Shown here in pieces: positions 11,396-24,049 of a stretch of 64,000 nucleotides of DNA. The DNA comes from Prosapia bicincta. Taxonomy: Eukaryota; Arthropoda; Insecta; Hemiptera; Cercopidae. The notes under the pieces are model-generated. The model did no database searches. It was not told where the DNA came from and saw only the letters and a program-made list of their open reading frames with translations. The DNA is taken from contig JBAIZL010000006.1 of NCBI GenBank assembly GCA_036971475.1, positions 1,226,001 to 1,290,000 on the forward strand, read 5' to 3'. The position numbers and the translations under genes were made by a program. Each line of letters starts with the position of its first letter. Position 1 is the stretch's first letter.

Positions 11396-11989
11396 CAAGG
11401 GCAGCTCCAGATTAGAGGTAATAGGGGTAATTTGGGTACTATTTTTTTACCTCGTCCCTCGAGAATTTAGTTACAATTTTTTTGGAGATATGTTTCTTAT
11501 TCCGAACACATATAAATTTATCCCAATTTACTTATAAAAATGTAATTTTCATTTGACTTTTATTTTATAGCAGTGTTTATTGATTTAAAATTTATGTAAT
11601 ATTAGGTGTATTCATCTGATAACATTGGTAGTTCCACCCAGCATAAACAACACTGGCATTTTCGAGTAATGCACTAGTTCCGTACCGGGTCGGCTATACT
11701 AACAGTCTGTGTACTACGACTCTGAGTCGTCCTTGTCAGACTGAACCGTTTGATGAAACGATGAAAGTTCAAGAATATTTTGTATTATGTACAAAGTAAT
11801 AATTTTGTTATCTATGTAAATTGAGGTAAAATATATGTTTTGATAAACAAAATGCCGAATTTCTGTGTTTTTAGGTAAAGGAATAGCTTAAAATTTCATT
11901 TCCAGGTCTTTATTTTTGAAGGTTTTCTGTCCTAAACCACCCCATGTTTTCCTGCCATTGTGAAAAAGTCTATCCTGGAGCTGCCCTTG
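11396..11989. mobile_element. hAT-like MITE, 594 bp, with 8-bp target duplication
   Basis: The ends CAAGGGCAGCTCCAG and CTGGAGCTGCCCTTG are inverse. The flanking octamers are GTACCATG (11388-11395) and GTACCACG (11990-11997), one mismatch. Eight-base duplications and short CA-G-rich termini are hallmarks of hAT elements. No transposase is present. Confidence 0.8.
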
Positions 11990-12259
11990 GTACCACGAAT
12001 ATAATTGCCAGCATGATTGTTTTGGTTGTTATTATCTTCTACACAACAACAAGTTGTGTAAATATTAAATCATGATGAATAAATTGTAGTCAATAATAAG
12101 TACGCATTCATTTGCCTGGACCTAATAAAAGGACTGGATTGTGTGTACAGGTGTAGAGAATCATTTGTGTTATCGACAAGGAATCGATTTTGTAAACTAT
12201 AGTAACATAACTACATAAATCAACTGTGGCATGTTTAATTTAAGTAAATAAAACCTTTA

Positions 12260-12457
12260 TACCAAAAATAACTTTTTCATTTATTCAACACTTTATGTAC
12301 ATTTTGATTGCACAGCAATCATCCTAAGAGGTAATTTACAAAACAAACTACCTAACCTAGAGTAATTTGTTTTGTAAATTACCTCTGAGGATGATTTATG
12401 TGCAATAGAAATGTACAGGGTGTTAAATAAGTGAAAACGTTATTTGTGGTATAGAGT
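12260..12457. repeat. Palindrome with two head-to-head hammerhead-like motifs
   Basis: Right arm, plus strand: ACCT, CTGAGGA, stem II remnant, GAAATGTACA. Left arm, minus strand: CTTAGGA, then GATTG/CAATC as a perfect stem II, then the ATGTACAT self-complement. Each arm has lost different parts, so a complete ancestor is implied. The stem III is the same as at the PLE-associated motif 42669-42713. Confidence 0.6.
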
Positions 12458-12820
12458 TTTTATTTCTTTAAATTATAGTAGCATATGTTTATCAGGTATC
12501 AAATGTAACCAAATCACAACTTTATCAATGAAGGGATATAAAAATAAATTGTATTTTGTTACTTAGTTCTAGTAATTCGGCTTTTCCAGTTATAAGAAGT
12601 GATTTGGTCCCATATCTGCTTCATTATAATCAGTAATTATTGAGGGACTCTGTATATTTAAATCATAGAATGTTCTAGTTTTCAAATTTGTTTATATTTT
12701 TAGGCTGTATAAGTTTACCTAAAAATATCTTTTGAAAAGGTAGTTTTCAAAGTTCTAATACTCACTGAATTACTTGTAAAATGCTTTCTATAGTAACAAA
12801 ATTAATAATAAACAAGAAAT

Positions 12821-13020
12821 ATACACAATTAACAATTATAAAACTTTAATTTCATACGCGTCTTAATGATTTAAACAAAACTTTTGTAAAAGTGTGATAG
12901 GTTATATTCCATTTCTTTAATTAAAGTTATATGTATGTGGTAGCATCACTGATGATGATGATGATATAAATAATTGAAACTCATATGAAATTAAAGTATT
13001 ATAATTGTGAGTTGTGTATA
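12821..13020. repeat. Palindromic element related to the motif at 1981
   Basis: The outer arms TTTCATACGCG and TATGAAATTAAAG invert. The right arm keeps CTGATGA and GAAAC followed by TATGAAAT, matching the 1981-2024 hammerhead-like motif, but stem II has become a GAT repeat and stem III is lost. Confidence 0.6.
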
Positions 13021-13763
13021 TTTCTTGTGTTTACAACCTTAACCCACAAACCAGCTCGAATATTGTTTATAAAATTAATAACTACAGTTTTTGTTTAGGC
13101 CAAGTGCAAATACTATTTGTGATATTTTTTCCTATTATTTTTACTAAACTAGATAAATTTCATCCAATTTTACTTGTTTTTATTTTTATTGAAAGCGTAA
13201 GTATTAAAATGTGCCAAGAACGAATATAATAAATATAATTTTAAATGGGTGTTCAAATAAAACAATTGTCAACTTTACTGGCTTGTTCATAATTATATAT
13301 ACTTTTTAGTTGTTGTTGGCTATATTTATTATATTTTCCTCTAATAATAAAATGTATTCAACTATTTAAAAAATGTAACTATATTTGAACTTTTAATTAG
13401 AATATTTTTATGCTAAAATCACATTGAAAAAAATTTGTTTGTTTTAATTTTTTTTAAAACTATTACCATAATATAAAAATTTTAGATAATAATGAAATAT
13501 TTGCTAGAAGAAATGCCCTTTTGCGAAATAGTGTTCTGTATTTCATATTCACGTGCCTTGGATTTTTATTTTTAGCTAGAGTACTAACACTTGTAGAATT
13601 AAAATAAAGTAAAAAATAATAATAGTACAATGCAACAATAAATAGGTTAATAATTTTATATATTCTCTAGATTGAATCAATTTTGTTCAAAAAAAAAAAC
13701 TATAATATCAGACTAAAGTTAAAATTAATATTTTTAAAAATTAGTTGTTTATAAATCTTAATA

Positions 13764-14566
13764 CAGTAAACTCCTGATTATCCGTGGGCGAATTATCCGG
13801 GGTGTGTTATTGTTTTACAAATATCCAATTTTTATTCCAGTTAGATTCATGTGTTTAAATTTCCAAACGGTGAATTACAACGTAAATACATATAAGGCTT
13901 AATAGAAGTTAAGATGAAGGAAATAGATATGTATTGTACTAATTTTTACATTGAAAGGAAAGCATCCCGACACGGGCCAGCGAAATAAAAGGGGCGAGCC
14001 GACTACTGTATATAAGAGACAATGACAAAATGCTTGGACGACCGAAAACCTAATGTGTATCATAAGATTGTAAACCAATGTCAGCTAATCTCGGCTATAA
14101 ATAGCCTAGGACGTGACATATGCATTATCCATGTCTGTCATATACATTACCGAATGTTATTGCTTTGTGACACAAGTAGACACTGTGCGACAAAATGGTT
14201 CTCAAGAAACTTGGATCCCACATTAAAGTTAAATCAATGCTCACAAAAAAACAGACGAAAGTGACAGATTTGTTTGTTAAAAAGTGAAAGTATTATGTGT
14301 AAAGGAAATTACATATGTGCATACATACTTACTTTTGACATATACTTATGTACATATTGTAAATAGTTAGACATATAAATGTACATGTTATAATCCGTCA
14401 AATACTTTGACATTTTAAATTATTTTCTGTATTTATTTTGTTCTCTGGATATTATTTGTGAATTGCATTAACCGGGGTCATTCTTTGTTCATAGCGGATT
14501 ATCCGGGAAATTCATTATCCGGTGTTGCCGGGCCACCCTATTCCACAGATAATCGGGAGTTTACTG
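13764..14566 (+). mobile_element. Tigger-like element with transposase C-terminal remnant
   Basis: CAGTAAACTCCTGATTATCC and its inverse at the right end are flanked by TA on both sides (13762-13763 and 14567-14568). Near 14193-14287 the plus strand encodes KMVLKKLGSHIKVKSM followed by LTKKQTKVTDLFVKK and a stop, a pogo/Tigger transposase tail. The same tail is present in the element at 23330. The rest of the transposase is deleted. Confidence 0.8.
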
Positions 14567-14568
14567 TA

Positions 14569-16600
14569 ATTTGACATAATAATACAAAAATGTATATAAA
14601 ATTATTTATAATTCTTAAATTTAATATGCTTAGTTTTAATATTAAGTAAATGTGTTAAAACAGTAGTACTGTACTTCAAAAAAGAATCCAATTGTGAACC
14701 CTGGTTGTTTAATTTGGGAGACTAATTTCCTGTAAATTACACATTTCTAGTACGCACATTTCCAAAAAATAGGAAAAATCTACAAGTTTGTTCTTGAACG
14801 ATTAATTATGGTTTGTTTTATGTGTGTGAAACTCTGAAGTTTGTTGTCTGTTTCTCTCATAAAGACTCTACATTATGCTCAAATACTATCAATACCTTTA
14901 AACAAAAGCTTCAACAGAAATGAGCTAAAAAAAAAAAAATAGATTTGTTCATAAATTTTTGTTAGTTTTGGAATAATTTGTATACATTGAGAGGTAAATT
15001 GTAAATACCATTCCTTTATGTCACTTTATAGTTTTATGGTCGTAAAATTATAGTTGTATAAAAAAGAAATTTGTAAAGATTTATATATAATTATTATTTA
15101 TTTATTTATTTGTATAAAGAAAACATATAAGTATTTCTTTTGAAATTGTGTTTCATCTGTGGTAACACTGTTACTCAATTTTATAAGTAAACAAATGTGA
15201 AAAGATGAGAATTTGAGTTATTTTTAGCATAAATAAATGACCCATGTGTACATTGTGATGAAATTTAAGTTGAAAAATTTGTTAATTCGGTTGTTTTCAG
15301 TATTTACTTATTACAAAATTTCTTGTTTATTTGAAATTATAGGAGGATGTAAGAAAAAACTATATAGTATTATAAGAAATTATTTAAGAAGAAACAAATA
15401 ATATATATATTTTATAAATTTCAGATATATTTCATAAATAAGATACTTGCAGAATGAATGAAGAATAAAGGTTTATTTTGTTGCACTTCCTTAAATTTTG
15501 TTTAATGAACCAAATTAAAAAACTAAAAGAAGTTACAATGGAGCTTCAACAGTTCATCACATCTGGGACCAAAGACAATTAATAGTAATAAAAAGCATAG
15601 AGTTTATGTGAGTATAGAATAAGGTACTCCTACTTGTATATAGACCAGATATATAGTTCTTGGAGTGAATTTAACTTTAACATCTTTTAAGTCTATCTAA
15701 ACTTTTCTTCTCACGACTATTTTTGTTTGTTAGAACTTTTTTAATTTAGGACAGTTTATTTTTTTTCCTTTATTACAATTTATAAAATTTATATGTAAAA
15801 TATTTATTTTTTAATTTGATGTTTGATTTAGTCCTTAATTATTGTCTTCAGGCTACATCAAACAATTGAAATCAAATTATTAGTACAAGAAAACTGTCAA
15901 AATCTTTGTACAAAAATTGAAAAAATAGTGAAAAACATAAAATATGGCAACTTCTGCATTTAATGTAGAGCAAAAGTAGTTTTAAATTTAATAAAGATTG
16001 TGAATTCTATGTGTCTGTAGAAGCTCCAAGGATAGATATGACAAATCACCAAATAACACGATAGATTTAGTATCGAAATATATAGTTTGTCCTCTATCAG
16101 TTGGTTCTACAAACGATAAAGTAGATTTTTTTTATCAGTTGATTCTATAAAAAAAAGTCTTTATTCCTAGTTAAAATGTTACAGTCTGTACAACAGTTAT
16201 TTTTATTTATAACAGGAATATCAAAAAGTTAAATGTTTAAATGCAAATATATAGTTTAGCAAAGAAACTATAAATGTTTGATTCATTTCTTAAACATACA
16301 TTTTTAATCTTCACAAACTTTAAATAGGACAGTGTTATAAACTGATGTCGGTTTGATATATTTTAACTTTATGTGGACATTTTGCACAGAAGTTGGACAA
16401 GCACGTTCACTGCATGTCACATATGTATCTTATGTGTTTACCATATCTGGCTTTCACAGTTCTTGAAGTGGCTTCTCGAGGCCAGTCATGACTGATATTC
16501 TTTAGATTATGTTCAGTTACACCATAACTAGGTTCGATAGATTCTTTGAGGGTTGGGAGAGTTTCATCTAACGGCCAGCCACAATGAAGAACATAATCAG
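14569..16600. other. AT-rich sequence, nothing recognised
   Basis: No exon, RNA gene or element end is supported. Several TGTAAATA words occur, but without a transcript they mean little. Confidence 0.3.
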
Positions 16601-16609
16601 CAATAACAA

Positions 16610-17300
16610 CTCACATATAACTCTACACATGCACAAAGAAAAACAACAATAATACACAAAAACAAAAGTATATAACATTACCATATCATGACAACAGATG
16701 AAAAAATAGCTTCTCAACTACAACTTTGTAGATGAAACTCAGCTACAAACTTTAAAAAATCTTACAACCAAAAAAACTCCTAAACAAAAAAAAAACACTC
16801 CAGAACAAACAGAGCAGTGTAGTAGTATGTAAGATCGCACACGACTGGCTTAGCTTTTACATCGGCCAGACAGGGAGTAACCTAACCAAATGACACAAGG
16901 AACTCAAAAGACATTAGAAATACAGAACCCTAATAAAATTTCGCTATTAATATACAGATCATGCTACACACATATACTAACATCGACACAATTTTAAAAG
17001 TTCTACGTGTCATAGAAAAAAAGCAATAAACTAAACACAACAGAGAGTTTTGAAATATACAAAGACCATAAAAACCAACCACAACACATTTTAAAGAACA
17101 AAACACATTTTCAATCAAACACTGTATTCGAACATATAATTAACAACTATTCTATGAACAATAACAGCACAGAACACAAATATGCCACAGACTCACACTG
17201 ATACAATGCACATGAGCAACAATCTTGTTCATGACTCACAGCGTTAATCCAGCATCAATGCACTGATCTAGTGTGAAATGCGTCTGCTGAAAAATATCAA
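16610..17300 (+). pseudogene. Penelope-like element, GIY-YIG end and 3' flank, decayed
   Basis: At 16830-16900 the plus strand reads VVVCKIAHDWLSFYIGQTG, the GIY-YIG nuclease signature of PLEs (the 'YIGQTG' is intact, the GIY tyrosine region is damaged), followed by HKELKRH after a stop. Downstream is LNTTESFEIYKDHKN, the usual PLE C-terminal pattern. At least five in-frame stops occur. The 3' flank carries CTGATCTAGTGTGAAATGCG at about 17268, a hammerhead-position sequence with an atypical core. Confidence 0.65.
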
Positions 17301-17339
17301 TAAGGAGCGGAATTTTAACAAGTAATATCATCAATAAGA

Positions 17340-19100
17340 ACACAGGAAATCAAGATTGAAACTAGGAAGCTTTGAAACTCAAGGAAGGATATTTAGGCTA
17401 GTCTTTTCTTATCTTATACAATCACAGTAAAATATCAGCAAATTTTTTCCAGAAATTATCATCTTTAGGTCATCTTTGTCACCATTATTTACAAAAAAAA
17501 AAAAAAAAACACAAAACCGTTATTGTTTGAGTTTCTCAAATCTGATGTCGAGATTCTTCAATAAAATTCATACTAATTGCAGAAAATAGACAATCAATAC
17601 ATCCAGTCATTATAGTAATTAATCCAAAATAAAATTTCAACTCAGAAACACCCAAGTTATGATTTCATTTCTCCAGTGGATGCATTTTTTATTCATGTAC
17701 AGTCAGTTTAAATATGTCATTAGATAATATTTGTCAGAAAAAGTCATTGGGTGTATTTCCATCTAGATTTACTGACATGGTCTCAGGAAATATGGCTAAA
17801 CTATTGGCAAAAGCCTCAACTGGAAACTTCTGACTCTTTCTTTTATTTGGTTTTTTCGTTATTGGTTTTATTTGTAGATGGTTTAACAAAGAAATTCTAG
17901 TGGGAAAGGGGTTTAACTTAAAGTGTAAGACATACAGTATGACAAGTTCAGGATTCCCTACTTTTATTCATGTCCAATACTTATAAGATATTGTTTTACT
18001 AAATATTAAGTTTTGAGTACAAATTGACCACATTAATTGAATGGAATTGTATATTAAAATACAATAAAATTATTATCCTCCTAAAATGTGTGAGATTTAA
18101 ATATATTAAGATTTTATCTATTTCTTTAAATCAAATCAAATATAAATTAATTGCCTGTACAATATAAATATAAAACATTTCATTATAATTAAGTTTATAA
18201 AAAAAACCCTTAAGCTTGAGTATATTATATTGTACCATGCATGGAGGTAGATTGCACTCATCCTGACTATGATTAGGTTGTAATTTTATTTTGTTCTAAT
18301 AATACAACATTATTTTGCTGTAATAATGTAATTGATATCGTATCCTGATAGTAATAGATTTCAAGTATATTGAAAGTCCTTTTTGTTTATAATTGTGAAT
18401 TACTTTTCCAAAGAAAATTTTGATCCATATGTAAACCTTTGTTCTTTATCAAAACCAAATGTAAAATAATCTTTGATCCCAAGTTAATCAAGAAAAAACA
18501 AAATATAAAGTACATATACATATACATATAAAAAGTTTGTATTTAAAAATACATTGCTATATTACTAAATTAAAATTTAATGTTAAAAATTATTTTGTTC
18601 ATTTAATATTTTTTCTTAATACTTATATATTTTCTTAATTTTATTTCTAAATAAAAATTATAACTTCAGAGAACGACAAATTACCAAATCTTAAAAATAA
18701 ATGTATATTGTACTTAGTTTATTTTGAATATACGAGAAAAGTGTATAATAGCAGTCATTCTTCAATTTAGTATATTTATTTCGTTTGGAAACTAAAACTG
18801 CTTTTTTGAATATTGAATGTATTTGTATTATTAATTTTAATATTTCCTTTAAATTTGGGTAAAATTTATTTATTAATTAAACTCAATTCTTACTACTGCT
18901 TTAAATTATTGGGGATTTTAATTAATATTTTAAATTTTGATGTATTTTATAAACATTACAAATAATAAAATAAATCCAAAACCTATTGATATAATATTGC
19001 CATAAATATCATGTAATAATAGAGCCAATACAATGAGTTATACAAGCCTACACAGACTTGTGTTTAAGCTTGATGCAAAATTGTACGAGTAGACCGGCAA
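17340..19100. other. AT-rich sequence, nothing recognised
   Basis: No coding or element signature is supported here apart from an A-run near 17492. Confidence 0.3.
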
Positions 19101-19185
19101 TAACTTATTTTAGGTTTTGTGATATTACAATTATGATGGTAAGAAATGCCTTTAGTTCATCTATTGTGACATCCATCCACTTATA

Positions 19186-19587
19186 TTAAGCATCACCTCC
19201 AGCAGTAATTTTATCGTGAGCATACTTGTTGGTTTCATCTGCAATACGCATCCAAAAATCATCTCCTAAAAATTTATTGAGTATTTCTAATTCAGTGGAT
19301 TTGTCGGATAAACGTTGTGACATAATATGATTTACTCCTGAATTACCACTAAATCTGAAATTATTTACATTATTAGGCTTAGAATCCCATAACCAATCTG
19401 TATCACTAGAGACACAACTCAATGTTATCGTATTTTCATCGCCGTCATTACTACTTTCAGAACTATCACTTTCACTAACTCTACAGTAAATATTTTTCAT
19501 TACTTCTTTGTCACTGTCAAATAATACAGTATTTATAAACTCTGTACATTCTTCTGAATCAGGGAATACCTGTTCACGATTAACCAT
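19186..19587 (-). pseudogene. piggyBac-type transposase N-terminal fragment
   Basis: The 133-residue frame starts MVNREQVFPDSEE. It has an acidic, Ser-rich N-terminus and then FSGNSGVNHIMSQRLSDKS ... FLGDDFWMRIADETNKYA. This is the 'F.GN.G' to 'ETNRYA' segment just ahead of the DDE domain in piggyBac transposases. The catalytic part is missing, because the frame ends after ETNKYAHDK plus a few residues. An upstream in-frame ATG at 19722 gives a hydrophobic leader lying in the element's 5' region and is unlikely to be the true start. Confidence 0.7.
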
Positions 19588-19853
19588 TATAAAATGTAAA
19601 CTGAACAATGAACGTAATCTAAGAATGTGTGTGCAATCACTTCTGAATAAGAACGTAAACAGAACTAAAATAGAGGTTATCACGGGAACACCAAACAAAG
19701 AGTATAGAAAAGAGCTATGCATAACTAGACACCAACGCTATCTGTTATAATACAAGAAAACCTTAAAACTACAGGACGGGCACTGGAGGTCCTTGGTATT
19801 TAAGGCGCTCAAACAATGATGACGGGCAAATTCCGTTTTTGGTAGTGAATGGG
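19186..19853 (-). mobile_element. piggyBac-like element, 5' half
   Basis: On the minus strand the end is TTAA (19854-19857) followed by CCCATTCACTACC, a piggyBac-type terminus. It is followed by a leader and the transposase N-terminal frame. No matching 3' end was found near 19186, so the element is truncated. Confidence 0.65.
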
Positions 19854-19859
19854 TTAAGT

Positions 19860-22490
19860 TAGTGAATTGAATAACATCTTATTTTTGTTCTCTACAATTA
19901 CCTACAAATATGATTAATTTAATCCAGTTTAATTTTCACTCTAAAATTTTAATAAGATAAGAAACTAAAGTAATCCTTTAAAAAATTACATTCCCGAGTT
20001 TTAAAATTATGAACGACGAGAAACATAAAACACAAGGTCAATTAGAACATAGGTTTGTTCTGCATTTTGTTTATTTTTAAAAGTTTAATTGTAGGTTGAA
20101 ATTTTTAAGTTATTTTACTTTAATAATAGAGATCAGTTTGATTCATAATCCCATGAAAATGTTATTTTTATATTATAATTCAATACTATTATTAAAATTA
20201 AATTAATTTTGTTTACATCCTATTTAATTATTGAAAAATATTTATACAATACATAAAATATACGTAAAGATATCTATATTGTATATTTAGTTAATATTAA
20301 TAATAACTGACCTGGGTTTTTCTTGTTTTGAAATAGAAGAAATTAAAAATTCCGAATAAAAAACTAAGAAGTATCTAAATTTTGTTAATGATCAGCTTTT
20401 GTTATATGCATTTCCATCAAATGAATTGTAGAATTAAGATATATTTAACAAGTAAATGTACTTTACAGTTGCCATATTGAGAAGCCTAAGGCTTGAGAAA
20501 GTTTGTGATCATACAATCCAGATAACAGTTTAGCCAAAATTATAACAACGCTTTTAAGGTTTATTAAAACATTCTTTCTAAATAGTGTAATTTTAGTTTA
20601 TACAATAATATTGTGTAATACTATAATAATAATAGTATTGTGCACACTCTATTAGGCTCTTTGTCAAGAATATTTGAGGAATTACTCTTTATTGAATGTT
20701 TGTGTTTTCTGTTCATGTAAAACTTCAAGAGTCATATCTGATACCTATGTCTTGAAAAGGTTCACACAGACAAAAGATGTATGACAGAAGGTAATTTCTC
20801 AAATACGCCTAGCAAAGTACTTAAATAATATTAAATTTTTAAAACAAAGAAAACTTTGTCGATAATTTTAGTAATATATTTATATATAATGTAATTATAT
20901 AGTTACAGATTCTCATTGTAATGAAAAAATTAAATATTTTGGATATTTATAAAACAATCTAGTGCTCTCTAGGTTAACACTTTTATCTTTATCTAGTCAA
21001 GATTTGTTTTCTAATTTTGTAAATTTTTAAGAACAGTTATTTTAAAGTTAACCACCATTGTCTATTTTTATTTAAATTTTTAGAGAGGCTAATCTTTATT
21101 GTATATTGTATTCAGATTTTATATTTAAATATCAATTCTCTGCTTGTTTTTATTCAGATTATAAAAATATTTTTTTGAATGTAAAATATTTTTTTAACTG
21201 TTCAGAATAATTTTGAGAAAGTATAGTTTTAATTATCTTAATTGTTCAAGAATTCATTGAATTTTTTTGAGTATTTAATGTTCTGTTCTTTTCATCTAAC
21301 CTATCTTACCTTAAGAAATGAGTTTATTTGTTGTATAAATTAATTTGTAAGTTTTTTGTCTTAAATTGTCTAGCACTATTGACAAAATAGTTGGCATACG
21401 ACCCTAGTTGGTCATCAGTTGTGCTCATTGTGTTAAAACATTTTTAGTTAATACTTTCTCAGCTGTGTATATTTTTTAGCAACATCTGTACCTTAAAAAA
21501 AAAGATATTGTAAATATTGAATCAGGTTGTACAGTTGATTATTATTTTTGTTTTATTATTAATATTTTTTAAGACTTTTGCTTAAACATTGTACATAGCA
21601 AAACTTGTGATTTTGAATAACATGATAAAATTTAAAATTGTGAGTGTTTTATTTTTGTCACTGTTTCACTTCTGTAGTTGTTTTTAGTTTTACACAAATA
21701 TTTACTTTTTCTACTCATGTTGTGGTAGTTGTACAACATTTTCCCATAAAATTAAAATTTGTTTACCCTTGAAAAGAATATGTAGGCTACAGTTTCATTG
21801 TAGTTGCTTTCTGTATTTAATTTGCTGATCATAAGTTCATGGTCTTAATGAGGAAGTTGATTGCTAGGTAGCAAGTTGAGGGGTAGAGATAGCTGGAAAC
21901 CTAAGCCTAATTGGCAAAGAAGTTATTCATTATAAATTGTATAGTTTTGTTGTCAGCCCCTGTATGCTCAGATCTGTGTTAAAACGAGTTTTGGTAATTC
22001 TAAGAAAGCATCAAGATTTAATTGTAATCTAGTGTCTATAGGTGATTGCCTGTTGGTTTAACTTATAAGGGAGTTTGTTGCCGAGACTATATATTGACTT
22101 GTTGAGATCAAGTTTGAATAAGTAGATAATAACATCATTGACATTGAAAATGTGTTATAAGTAGATCATTATAGAGATTAGAGGACAAATACTGAAGTGG
22201 AAATTATTGTAATCTGTCCAAATTAAAAAATCAGGATTAATACAAATGAAGAAAATAATAACAGCCAAACGTTATGTTGCACACAGGGGCAGCATCTCAC
22301 TTGGATGAAGTAATAATATCTATTAACTTATTAATAGATCTAATATCTAATGATAATCTATTTTGAAAAGCAAGAAATGACGAACCACCAAGTTGCTCAT
22401 GTTCAGATGGATAGAGGAGTATGTACATGGTACTCCAAGTTAATACAACAATAACTTACTAGCTTCTTACATGGAAGTAGGCTTTACTGT
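19860..22490. other. Very AT/T-rich sequence, nothing recognised
   Basis: Long T-rich tracts are seen but no supportable exon or element. It could be intron or 3' UTR-like sequence. Confidence 0.3.
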
Positions 22491-22553
22491 AGAGTTTATA
22501 TATATATATATTCTTGATATTTTACGTTATCCATTGTTTTTCCGTTGCACTGA

Positions 22554-22769
22554 CTTTATGAACTTAATATATTACTGTTGTAAGTAATTTTATCCACCAT
22601 TAAGTGCAATGATTTTACCTTGTGTGATGAGGCACCTTTCGGTCACTTGTACATTGTCCAATCACAGTGATTCGACAATGGTCAAGTGACCGAAAGGGGC
22701 CTCATCACACAAAGTAAAGTTATTGCACTTAGTGGTGGATAAAAGTATTTACAATAATAATATATTAAC

Positions 22770-22774
<5 letters not shown>
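22554..22774. repeat. Palindrome family B, copy 1 (flanked by TA tracts)
   Basis: The arms run ACTTTATGAACTTAATATAT ... TTAAGTGCAAT ... GAGGCACCTTTCGGTC and its inverse, with a 45-bp centre. An identical architecture occurs at 23037-23236 and a deleted version at 29570-29690. The left flank ATTCTTGATATTTTACGTTA also recurs beside the other copies. Confidence 0.85.

Positions 22775-22820
<46 letters not shown>
22773..22820. repeat. (AT)n microsatellite
   Basis: About 24 uninterrupted AT units abut palindrome family B copy 1. Confidence 0.95.
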
Positions 22821-22822
<2 letters not shown>

Positions 22823-23004
22823 CTTTTTGTGTTTTCTCTTCGATTGACAAAGACCACTGTGTGGTTGAAATATATCATTGTTTAAGTGCTTTTATGTGTT
22901 TCTATTTCAAGACTACAGAGTGGACTCTTACCAAGGTAAGTCTGTCAGTCTCCTAGTCCAAAAAATCTAAATAATCTTTACCAACCAAAACTAACCTAAA
23001 AAAA

Positions 23005-23036
<32 letters not shown>

Positions 23037-23041
<5 letters not shown>

Positions 23042-23236
23042 GTTAATATATTACTATTTTTGAGTAATTTTATCCACCGTTAAGTGCAATAATTTTACCT
23101 TGAGTGATGAGGCACCTTTCGGTCTTTGACCAAAAGATGGTCAAAGACCGAAAGGTGCCTCATCACTCAAGGTAAAATTATTGCACTTAACGGTGGATAT
23201 AAATTACTCAAAAATAGTAATATATTAACTTCATAA
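23037..23236. repeat. Palindrome family B, copy 2
   Basis: Two nearly perfect 90-bp arms have centre GGTCTTTGACCAAAAGATGG. On the plus strand CAAAAGA, then GGTC-AAA-GACC, then GAAA and AGGTGCCT reproduce the hammerhead order, with the first core block damaged (CAAAAGA for CTGAAGA). It is enclosed by (TA)n on both sides. Confidence 0.85.
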
Positions 23237-23278
23237 AGTCAGTGCAACGGAAAAACAATGGATAATATTAAATATCAA

Positions 23279-23279
<1 letters not shown>

Positions 23280-23326
<47 letters not shown>
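23280..23326. repeat. (AT)n microsatellite
   Basis: A pure dinucleotide tract lies between palindrome family B copy 2 and the Tigger-like end at 23330. Confidence 0.95.
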
Positions 23327-23329
<3 letters not shown>

Positions 23330-23332
<3 letters not shown>

Positions 23333-24042
23333 TAAACTCCCGATTATCCGTGAATTAGGGTGGCCCGGCAACGCCGGATAATCCGCTATGAACAAAGAAT
23401 ACGCAAAACGATCAATAATCGATTATTATGCCATAAGTTACACAAATAATGACCCCGGTTAATGCAATTCACAAATAATCTTCAGAGGACAAAATAAATA
23501 CAGAAAATAATTTAAAATGTCCATGTATTTGACAGAATATACCATGTACATTTATATGTCTAACTATTTACAATACGTACATAAGTATATGTCAAAAGTA
23601 AGTTTGTATGTAAATATGTAATTTCCTTTACACATAATACTTTAAATTTTTAACAAAAAAATCTGTCACTTTCGTCTGTTTTTTTGTGAGCTTTGATTTA
23701 GCTTTAATGTGCGATCTAAGTTTCTTGAGAACCATTTTGTCGCACAGTGAAGAGTCGTCTTGCTCCTCTACGTACTGAATAAGGCAATCGATGGACCTCA
23801 ATGCAGTGTCATGGCTGATCTTAGTCTCTTCATCTTCTATATCGTCATCTTCACTCTCTTCCAAGACCTTGCCTATCAGATAAATAAATATATGCTGAAC
23901 GTGTTAATAGCCACCTTGGTTGCCCCTTTTATTTCGCTGGCCCGCATCGGGATGCTTCCCTTTCAATGTAAAAATTAGTACTTACATATTTGCGTCGGGA
24001 TGCTTCCCTTTCAATGTAAAAATTAGTACGTACATATTTGCG
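23330..24042 (-). mobile_element. Tigger-like element, 3' part with transposase tail
   Basis: CAGTAAACTCCCGATTATCC starts at 23330. On the minus strand the frame 23864-23628 encodes an acidic segment (EESEDDDIEDEE), then DKMVLKKLRSHIKAKSKLTK and KQTKVTDFFVKN, a Tigger transposase C-terminus also seen at 14193. The far end contains a 48-bp unit (TCGGGATGCTTCCCTTTCAA...) repeated twice at 23947-24042. No second inverted repeat was found, so the 5' end is lost. Confidence 0.7.
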
Positions 24043-24049
24043 TTAATAA

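Noticed and set aside
19588..19722. Upstream start of the piggyBac frame
   Set aside because: The added 45 residues are a hydrophobic leader from the element's 5' region; piggyBac transposases normally start close to the acidic segment.
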